Below are positions 50,601 to 61,600 of a DNA stretch of 64,000 bases, piece after piece. The DNA comes from Schistosoma mansoni (Eukaryota > Platyhelminthes > Trematoda > Strigeidida > Schistosomatidae). The notes below the pieces were generated by a model. That model had not been told where the DNA came from, searched no databases, and saw only the letters and a program-made list of their open reading frames with translations. Location of the stretch: NCBI RefSeq assembly GCF_000237925.1, contig NC_031495.1:36425511-36489510 (forward strand). The letters run 5' to 3'. The first letter of the stretch is position 1; each line of letters opens with the position of its first letter. Made by a program: the position numbers and the translations under genes.

Positions 50601-53600
50601 CAATATATATGTGTTTAAATAAATAAATAAATAAACATTGTGATCGATTCTGGGCCATGTTACCCAGTGTCTCCAACCATTGGTTACGATAGTCACACGG
50701 ACCCCAACCAAGTAGTCTTCATCTAACAACATGGCTCAGACTAGAAGTTAGTGACTTCAAGCACTGATGCCACGTTATGGTTTGGCCGCCCTAACTCTTT
50801 CAACCATCGTCAATACTAGTCAACATAGCGCGTCGTGGTAATCGGTGTTTAGGCATACGTAACACGTGGCCCAACCATCTCAGTCGATTAAGGTTCATGA
50901 CCTCATCAACTGTTTTACCATCATTCCCTAATACTCTGTGTCTAACCTCACTATTATTTACTTACCCGGTGATCCCAGCAGATGCGAGCAATATTTCTAA
51001 GACATCTGTGGTCAAATACTAGTAACCTACGAGTATCTTCTACTCTTAATGGCCATGTTTCACAGCCGTAAAGTAGAACAGAATGAATTGCTGCACAGTA
51101 TACTTGTCCCTTAATTGATAGACGGATATCTCGCCTTCTTCATAGGTGAAGTAAGTTGGCGAAAACTAGACGAGCTTTCTGAGTCTGTGCAGAGATTTCG
51201 TCAGACACCAACTCATTAGGGCTGATCAGACTTCCAAGATAAGTGAAGTTGTCGACACGTCCGACTACTTCACTCGCTATCCTTAGTTCAGGTGTTGATG
51301 CAGGCCAGTCCTGGAGTAACAAGTTACGCATCCCAAACATCCTGGCATTGTTACTCAGTGCTAACAGAAGACTCTGCTTTTTATCAGCGTCTTCATCAAA
51401 CAGGACTATGTCATTTGCGTATTCTAAGTCGACAAGTGGATCTCCTGTTAAGAGATCAATTCCTGAAAATTCAGTCGATGAGAGCGTTATTCCCAGCAGT
51501 AGGTCTATGATGAAGTTAAATAGAAATGGAGATAGTGGGCAGCCTTGTCGGACACCACTTAAAGTTGCAAAATCAGATGACAGTTCGCCATAAGCTCTCA
51601 CTCGACTGGTAGTGTCCGAATAGAGGTTTATGTACTTCTGAGGTACACCTTTCAATGACAGACACTGTCACAGAGCTTCTCGGTCTACAGAGTCAAATGC
51701 TGCTTTCAAGTCAAGAAAAACTATCATTGTCGGACTCCGATAAGCATGCCTATGTTCTAAAACCTGACAAATGGTGAATATGTGGTCGATACAGCCACGA
51801 CCGTGTTTGAAGCCAGCCTGATTTTCTCGTGTTTGCAGTCTTTGTCAGAAGTCCGATAATTGTTGAGGCTAGTATTTTAGATGCTACGTTAGTCGAATTA
51901 ATCTCTCTATGGTTATCGCAGGATGATTTTGACCCCTTTCTATATATTGGGACAATCAGTGATTGCAACCAGTCAAATGAGATTACAATCAGTTCCCAGA
52001 TTTTAACTAAAATACTAGTCAACCTAGTCGTTAAAATTGGACCACCATATATAAAGACCTCTGGAGCCAACCCATCTGAACCAGCTTTTCTTCCTCGTTC
52101 CAGATTAGCTATAACCTTTTGAACTTCAACTAGAGTCGAGGGACCTACTTCGATGTTCGATTCAGGTTGTTTGGGAATAGTGGATAGTTGTAGATTAGCT
52201 GAAGGCCAGCTGAACCACTCATTAAAGTGTTCCGCCCATCGTTCTAAACGCCTGGGCTGAGAGCAGATAAGTTTCATCTTTTCCGAGATTGTCTCGCCTA
52301 CAATTGACTTCTTAATTCCGGTTTCTTTTATTAGTCTGAAGAGTTGTCTGGTGTTGCCTACAGCCACTGTCTTTTCCATTTCTTTTACTTTCATTGCTCA
52401 CCACTGCCCACGTTCGTTCCGTAGACTTTTGGTTAACCTAGATCTGATTTGTTTTCGTTCTTCATCTTGTTCAGAGCCTGATGGGATGAGTTTACGAGAA
52501 TCCATCAGTGCAATAGACTTAGAAGAAATCCATTGTTGTTTTGTAACCCTTTGGTTTAAATTACTAATATATGTTACTGCTGTTTCCAAAGTTGTTCGTA
52601 TATCTTTCCTAGCGACATCTGGTTCAGTCTCGTTCTCAGAATTACCTAAGTGTGACCTCAGTTGTTCCTGGAACTTACTTTTGTATTTCTCGTCACTGAT
52701 TTCAATTCTAATGGGTCTTCTTAGTATAGTTTTCCTGCGTCCAGTGAGGCGCAGACAAATGCGTGCTCGTATTAAAGCATGATCAGAGTCTAAACCAGTA
52801 TTCCAATACGAGCGACAATCTTCTATCGAGCCTCTCCGACGATGGCTGATGGCAATATGGTCTATTTGAGTCCATCGTTGGTTTGGTGCAGGTTATCGCC
52901 ATGTTAGACGATGTCTCACCTTATGTTTAAAGTTAGTGTTTGCTAAAAATAAACGATTGTCTGAGCATAGTTGCAACAGACGATCACCGTTATGTGTTCG
53001 CTGAGTCTGGATACTACAATACCCACCTAAATGTCTTTCTGTTTGATTTAAGCTACCTACCTGGGCATTAAAGTCACCTGCTACGAGTACAATGTCTGAG
53101 CGTTTAGCTTTTTGAAGAAGTTGAGAGAGCTTTCTGTAAAATTCGTCTTTCACTTTATCCGGGCTGCAGTCAGTGGGAGCGTAGGCAGAAACGACGAAAA
53201 GGCAACTACGTGTGTCCCTATACTTCCGAGTTCTTACGGAGCCGTTTAGCCAAACAGCACATAGGCGACTGTTAATGGGGATCCATTCTAATAGTGTTTG
53301 TTCTGCTCTCGCACTAAGTGCTATGCCCACATCTGAAAGTTCACGAAATCTAGCCATAGGGTCGCCAGATACACGGAGGGTGTATCTCGTCGGCTCTCCA
53401 TTTTGGCGAGGTGAGGTCAAGTGAATGACCACACTAGAATCCTGTATGCGTGTTTCGAAGACACAGCATACATCAATAGTACGAGATTCTAGGGTTTTAG
53501 TCAAGGAGGCCTGTTGGCCGATTAGACATAGGGTGAGTATGTTGAAAGCTTCAATGTGTAGTTTGGAGCGAGGTTTCTGTAGATGTGGGACGGCGTTTCG

Positions 53601-55580
53601 CGCACTAGAATCGTTGGCTATGGTGACACTTGAGGAGGAAGCCGAAAGAGAAGGTTTGGTGTTGAAAGTCGAGGTGGGAGGAATAATAGGAATTGAAGAA
53701 GGAGATTGATTATGAATACAGTGATCTTGAGTGATGTTAGAGGTATCAGGGCGGTTTTCACCTCTCGGTTGCCCACACCGTGAAAGGGTTCTTCTAGAGG
53801 TACCTGAAAAGGAAATTGGATTAGAAGTGGTCTCAGTGACCTGAGAGCGTGACCGCAGTGCCCAAGGGACAACTGCTTGAGGTCGGTCACACACGACCTT
53901 TTTATGAGTAATTTTAGTGTTAGCCCTTACCGCTGGAGACAGATATCCGTGGAATAAGGCGAGGTGTGCATTTTTGGGGTCGACTTTTTCTAACCTCACC
54001 CCTCGTTGTGGGAAGGCAGCATCGATGTTATGCTGTTCGTCTGGAGGAAACACCTTACTGCCGTCACACCTCTGTACCATCAGCAGTACGACTTCGCCTT
54101 CGGAGCTTGGGTTTGCTACTTTTGGTCTTACCGCTCTTCAACCAACGTGTTGGGCGTGGTAGGACCTTGAGGAACAGTCGTTCCAGCCAATATAGCTCGA
54201 TTGGTTCATCACGATAGGCGAGCCCGGCCATCACGTCAAAGTAGCAGCAACGGTCGGGAGCTTTTGGGCACCTGATGATTCGATGAACTGCAATGAACTT
54301 CCAAATAAAGTATGAACCTTAAGTGAAATGTCATAACGCAATTGAGAATTCTCGACAATCTGAGGATTTAAGTTTAATGTAGTATCTCAAACATGTACCC
54401 CTCAGATTCCCTGGTATGGCCGAGAATGGTGAGAGTCAGCTCTCTCTCTCTCTCTCTCAAAATGCTGTCACATGGCCATGTGCATACAACCAATACGAAA
54501 GAAGTCCTACTCACCGCCTTCTCGTGGAGGCGTGTTCTGTACGAAATTGAGAGGACGAAAAGCGAATGTCCAGAGCCTTAATCGGGTTGGTGGGCTCGAA
54601 AGGTTTACGTAGGGGAGTTGGAAAACCCTGATTCCAAACCAATGGTGCACATGGGCTCCAGTATCTTGAGGGAAGAAAAGGCATATGAACCTATTGTTGG
54701 TCACCGGCTACCATGGGAGTGCATCTCCTAAAGTTGTTCCACTGCCTTGTCTATCAAACCTTTAGGTCAAAGGCTCGGGGAGTGGCCCCCTAAGAGAACC
54801 ACCTTGTTCGGTTTGGATGTTCGGGCAGTACTCCGGCCCTCACGCAAGTCGAATGACGAAGTGAAGCGTGTATGTATTTGGTATCCCCTTGTGCCAGTGT
54901 TTGTGTTTAAATAAAGAAATAGATAAATGGTTTCCAACGATTATTCATAATCAAATGTTCTCTCGACACATTCTAAGTTCGTTGTATATCATCCTGGTTA
55001 CATGTATTCCTTTGCCTTATTTTAGGTCTACTTTACCTTTTTTACATAGGTGCTGGTTGCTGGCAATTTTCCATGTGAAACATCTTGTGTGTGTAGTGTT
55101 CATTTATTTGCAGTATAAATGAATGTCTTTCAGTATTTTATAATTCGTATTACCATCCACATTCATTTCCAAAATAATTAAATGTGTTAAACTGGGGAAT
55201 GAACGTTGGTTCCTGGGGTTGAATTGTATTTAATATCTTATGTCTACCGTCTCCTCGTTCATCTAGAATTATTTTGTTTTGTTGCTTTTTTCAAGGTACG
55301 GACTACTACTCAGTAACGGCGTTCAAAAAGATGAATGCATTTCGTAAGGAGGGGCAGCTCTGTGATGTAGTTATCAAAGCAGAAAGCAGAGAATTTTTAG
55401 CTCACCGGGTAGTTTTGGCAGCTTCCAGCGACTATTTCGACGCCATGTTTTCAAGTGGGGTAAGCTTATTCCTGAATGTATTTAGTTTATTTCAACCAAC
55501 TGTTCATTTTACATATTTCTATGATTATTGGTAAAACTTACTGGAGTTGCGAAGTGTTTTGGATATTTCGTTTTTAAGAG

Positions 55581-55638
<58 letters not shown>

Positions 55639-58600
55639 CATTCTTTATCCTCTTCTAAATAATGAGTTTGAGCATTTTTGCATACTTCTTATTTGTCGAT
55701 GTCATTTAATAATGGTAAAGAAGTGAGTACGTTCGAGGAGTTTAAAAAGACACAAAGTAAACAGAAAAAATGAATTTTTGTGTATTATAGAATTATCGTG
55801 GTTTTCAAAGTTATCCTTAATAACTACTTTACAGTTCTGGCTTATACTTTTCACTCACAATAGAAATGTTTGAATATCTACGGATTAGTTACATCCACCC
55901 TAAATGTTATGTATCAAATAATATTTGTGATCTCTCCCTTTAACTTAGTGTTGTGATTGTTTCGTTTTGCTTATCACGTGATCATTTAATTTGTTAATTG
56001 AGTTCTAGTAGATGTTTGTCATCAGTAGAGAAGTGGCTTGCTTGCTAAAGCACTCGACTTTCAAACATCAGACTACAAATTTAAATCACTCTTCATCTTC
56101 GGCTTATTCAATCGAATACTATCCCTAACCAATCCACACAAAAGGTTTGATTCAAAGCTGGGTATACGAACATGTTCAGGGTTACTGTTTCAGACTCATT
56201 GTCTTCATTATTCGCCCTCACTCCAATTATCGAATTCTGTGCTTTCGAATTGGTTTGCTATGTTAGCGCCTATTCCTAGGTAATAATCCTATGCAGAAGT
56301 TTCAAATAATTACTAGCCTTTCGGATTTGATTTGTCAGTAAGTTTGACGAGGTGGAAAATGTTAAACTTGATTCTTAATCCTTCATTAAGTTGTTCCTGA
56401 CATATTCCTGGTACTAAACCTAGTTTTGAATTACTGTCATGGTTTTTCGACAAAGTTTTGTATTATGCATGTACCCCTTTATTTAGCTTATATATATGCA
56501 TTTATTATATGTTATTTATTATCAGATGGCTGAATCAGCACAGTTGGAAGTTGAACTCAAGTCAATTACTCCTGAAATAATGGATACACTTCTCGATTAT
56601 GTGTACACTGGTCAAGTTCGTGTAAGCATGGCTAATGTCCAAGATCTACTTCCAGCAGCAAGTCTTGTTCAGATGGAGGGTGTTAAAGTTGCTTGCTCTA
56701 ATTTTCTCTTGACGGAAGTAGATTCTACGAATGTTCTTGGCATCAGACGATTTGCTGAACTGCATAACTGTGTGGAATTAGAAAAGTTTACACGAAACTT
56801 TGCAGCTTGTAATTTTGAGTCAGTTGTTGAATCTGAGGAATTCGTATGCCTCACACCTGAGGAATTGCTTGATCTTATTACAAGAGAAGATTTACATGTA
56901 AGCAACCAAGCAAATTAGATGGACTTTGAATACTTAATTTTAATCTCGCTTATTGGGGAATTTGAGATCTCGTTCATTTTAGACTATCATCTTCGTATAT
57001 TATCCTGAAGTTTGTTTGACGTGTCTGGACTTTTAATGTACCAAGTTAAACATTTCCTCATTAGATGAGTTACCATCATAATTATTTACTGTTTTTAGGC
57101 TATCTTTTAAGTAATAGTGTGTTTGGACCAATCTGTTTAATATCAAATATGATTATGTAAGTATTGGTCTGCACATATATAGAGGCTTTGTGCCGTAGCT
57201 TTATTATCTTACTCAATCTATTACGATAAGCGTGAAAAGGCAGCATTATTTACTAGAACTTCAAATAAGTTGTACACTGACGGTTTTGAATTGATTTTCA
57301 CGGGACTTATATTTTGGCTCGTTTTCATTTATTACTGTTCTGAAATGTCATCATTAACATATCAGTATGGTGTGTCACTACTAATAGTCAGACACTTGGA
57401 AAATAATTGTACTTTACAAAGTCGTTTGGTTCATTTTAGTGCAGCATGATCAGAAGTCAAACCTAGCTAACTTTCCAGTTACTGTTATTTATTTTATTAA
57501 TAGTAAACCACTTTACATAAATCTAACGTTGGATTTGATTCCCATTATGGCTTTTACTGGACCGATATAATTCCAGGGACTTTATAAGTGACCCACTTTT
57601 TAATTATTTTACTTCCATTTTGTCCAGTTATTAGCTTATTTCGGAATTCTTCCTTTACTTATTTATTTGAACATATAAAAATTGGTACAAAAATGTACCA
57701 TATATATATATATATATGCGGCGCACAATAACAATGAGGACAGTAGCAGTTATCATTGGTTTGTGTCAGGGCTATGATAATATTGCGTGCCCAGACCAAA
57801 GCAAGTGGTTTTCTCAGGAGACCACTCCCCGAGCCTTTGACCTAAAGGTTTGATAGACAAGGCAGTGGAACAACTTTAGGAGATGCACTCCCATGGTAGC
57901 CGGTGACCAACAATAGGTTCATATGCCTTTTCTTCCCTCAAGATACTGGAGCCCATGTGCACCATTGGTTTGGAATCAGGGTTTTCCAACTCCCCTACGT
58001 AAACCTTTCGAGCCCACCAACCCGATTAAGGCTCTGGACATTCGCTTTTCGTCCTCTCAATTTCGTACAGAACACGCCTCCACGAGAAGGCGGTGAGTAG
58101 GACTTCTTTCGTATTGGTTGTATGCACATGGCCATGTGACAGCATTTTGAGAGAGAGAGAGAGAGAGCTGACTCTCACCATTCTCGGCCATATCAGGGAA
58201 TTTCAGGGCCTCCTAATTTTCATTTTAATGTTGAATTCGAAAAAATGCTCATCCACTGTCCAACAATAATGTCGAATCACCATTGATCAGCTATTTTTGA
58301 TGATGTTTTAGAATCTTATGTAGTATCAGGATAATTTTCTAGTAATAAAAACACCAATTTGGTATTTCATGCACGTAGTTCAACTACCATGGAGAGCAAC
58401 TGGAAAGGTATCAAAGAGGCAATCGTTTCAACATGTCAGGAGGTTCTGGGCCAAAAGAAGCACCACCACAAGGAATGGATCACTGTTGGTACACTGGATA
58501 AGATTGAAGAAAGGAGGAACAAGAAGGCAGCAATCAATATCAGCCGAACAAGAGTAGAAAAAGCCAAGGCACAAGCCGAATACATAGAGCCAAACAAGCA

Positions 58601-61600
58601 CGTGAAGAGGAGCATCAGAACCGACAAACGTAAATATGTGGAAGATTTAGCAATGACAGCGGAAAAGGCTGCAAGAGAGGGAAACATGAGACAACTGTAT
58701 GATACAACCAAGAAACTTGCTGGAAATCACCGTAAGCCAGAAAGACCAGTGAAAAGCAAGGAAGGCAAAGTAATCACCGACATTGAAAAACAACGAAACA
58801 GGTGGGTAGAACACTTCAAAGAACTCTTGAATCGACCAGCTCCACTGAACCCACCCAACATCGAAGCAGCACCCACAGACCTCCCAATCGATGTTGGCCC
58901 ACCAACAATTGAGGAGATCAGCATGGCCATTAGACAAATCAAGAGCGGCAAAGCAGCGGGACCAGACAACATTCCGGCAGAGGCACTGAAAGCAAATGTA
59001 ACAGCAACTGTCAAGATACTCCACATCCTCTTCAGTAAGATTTGGGACAAAGAACAAGTACCAATAGACTAGAAAAAAGGGCTTCTGATCAAGATACCAA
59101 AGAAAGGCGATCTCAACAAGTGCGATAACTACAGGGGCATAACTCTTCTCTCAATACCAGGAAAAGTCTTCAACAGAGTATTGTTAAACAGGATGAAGGA
59201 TTCCGTGGACGCCCAACTTCGAGATCAACAAGCTGGATTTCGTAAGGATAGATCGTGCACAGATCAAATCGCAACTCTACGTATCATTGTGGAACAATCA
59301 ATCGAATGGAATTCATCACTCTACATCAACTTCATTGACTACAAGAAGGCATTTGATAGCGTGGACAGGACAACACTATGGAGGCTTCTTCGACACTACG
59401 GCGTGCCTGAGAAGATAGTCAATATCATACGGAACTCCTATGATGGACTAAACTGCCAAATCGTCCACGGAGGACAACTCACCGACTCGTTTGAAGTAAA
59501 GACCGGTGTTAGGCAAGGTTGCTTACTCTCACCCTTTCTCTTTCTCCTGGTGATCGACTGGATCATGAAGACGTCAACAACTGGAGGGAATCACGGGATA
59601 AAGTGGACAGGCAGGATGCAGCTTGACGATTTAGACTTCGCGGATGATCTGGCTCTTCTATCACAAACGCAACAACAAATGCAGGAGAAAACGACCAGTG
59701 TAGCAGCAGCCTCAGCAGCAGTAGGTCTCAATATAAACAAAGTAAAAAGCAAGACTCTCCGATACAATACAATATGCACCAATCCAATTACACTTGACGG
59801 AGAAGCTTTGGAGGATGTGGAAACCTTTACATATCTGAGCAGCATCATTGATGAACACGGTGGATCAGATGCAAATGTGAGGGCAAGGATCGGCAAAGCA
59901 AGAGCAGCATATCTGCAACTGAAGAACATCTGTAACTCAAAACAATTGTCAACCAACACCAAGGTTAGAATTTTCAATACAAATGTGAAGACAGTCCTAC
60001 TGTATGGGGCGGAGACGTGGAGAACTACGAAAGCCATTATCCAGAAGATACAAGTGTTTATCAACAGCTGTCTACGCAAGATACTTCGGATCCGATGGCC
60101 AGACACTATCAGCAACAAGTTACTGTGGGAGACAACAAACCAGATTCCATCCAGCGGAGGGAGAAATGAGGAAGAAGCGCTGGAAGTGGATTGGGCACAC
60201 TTTGAGGAAATCACCCAATTGTGTCACAAGACAAGCCCTCACACGGAATCCTGAAGGTCAAAAGAGAAGAGGAAGACCAAAGAACACATTACGCCGAGAA
60301 ATAGAGACAGACATGAGAAGAATGAACAAGAACTGGATAAAACTAGAAAAGAAGGCCCAGGACAGAGTGGGTTGGAGAATGCTGGTCGGCGGCCTATGCT
60401 CCATTGGGAGTAACAGGCGTAAGTAAAGTAAGTAAATGCACGTAGTTCTCTTTATTATCTTAAATAGAGCAAGAACGAAGATTGGTGTAGAATAATATGA
60501 ATTCATTTTATTTCGTTAGGTTCTCATCAGCTGCTTGCAAAACCTATGGTATTTAAAATCAACTTCATTACAGATATTGACATGCCTATAAATGCGAGAG
60601 TGATTGGAGATGAATATGTGTATCATGATGTAGTGAAGATTCCGATAGAGTTAATGTCATAAAAATTTTGTTTCGGGTAAATAAAATTTGGGAGGGAAAG
60701 TTCCAGAGCACTAAAACAATGATTAGAACTTATGGAGTTAACAAACATTAGATGATTGTGTAATGAAACAACTGAAAAAGGATTATTGGTAATAATGCAC
60801 TCTATCGGAATCTTCACTACATCATGATACACATATTCATCTCCAATCACTCTCGCATTTATAGGCATGTCAATATCTGTAATGAAGTTGGTTTTAAATA
60901 CCATAGGTTTTGTAAGCAGCTGATGAGAACCTAACGAAATAAAATGAATTCATATTATTCTACACCAATCTTCGTTCTCACTCTCTTTAAAAACTAATTT
61001 GATATTGCGAGAGGGAAACTGTAGTAGTAAAATGTTTAACTAACTTGTTTGGGATCCCTACCAATATTTGTCTTTCCAGTTTTCCGTATATAAATGTACT
61101 GGCTTATGATTATCAATGCAATTTTTTCAGATTGACAATGAAGAATCTGTATATAACGCTGTTATGCGCTGGGTGTATCATCAACCCATTGAAAGGGTCG
61201 CGAATCTTCCTTCTTTGCTTCGGAACATTCGTCTTTCAGTTATGTCAGTTCGATTCCTCACAGATGTTGTGGATAAAGATGTAAGTAGGTTTACATAATA
61301 TTGACTAAACAGTTTTTTTTTACATTTTACGCTTAATGTTTATTTGGTTTATCTATCAACCAGTTGGCGTTTGTTATTTAGATTAGCGTGTTGTTTTTTT
61401 CTTTACTTTACTATAATTGAACTGTTATTGGGTTTACTTAGGGTTTTATCACCGATCTTTAGTCTATATGGACTCTTGTTCTGGTCGTCAGTTTTGTTAA
61501 ATGTTTAACTTAGAGTGCAGACATGCAGTTTTAAATTTACCATTAAATACCGCGATCAATAATTATGGTATTTAAAGCGGTGCTACTGTACTGTATTGTG

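Larger units (their letters stand above)
46054..54255 (-). mobile_element. RTE retrotransposon (copy C), split in two by a later insertion
   Basis: The 3' tail part is 46054-46290 (CAGTCGGTCAGTCAG tail; GTGTATACACCTATGCCATTGTG). The rest is 50643-54255, resuming at ATCGATTCTGGGCC exactly where copy A continues. On the minus strand the endonuclease is readable ([31 protein letters not shown], 54080-52893), followed by linker and RT pieces (52394-51750; 51655-51140 with [20 protein letters not shown] and [17 protein letters not shown] changed to YAND). The 18-bp deletion after GMR is shared with copy B. Several frame breaks are present. The 5' end reaches the same terminus as copy D. I found no TSD for this copy. 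Confidence 0.88.

Noticed and set aside
54507-58100. Identical 65-residue open frames at 54507-54704 and 57903-58100
   Set aside because: They are the reverse strand of the short RTE derivative's leader; identity reflects DNA conversion, not a protein.
60623-60904. 93-residue minus-strand open frame
   Set aside because: It spans an arm and the loop of the palindrome; no recognisable domain, no splice support.
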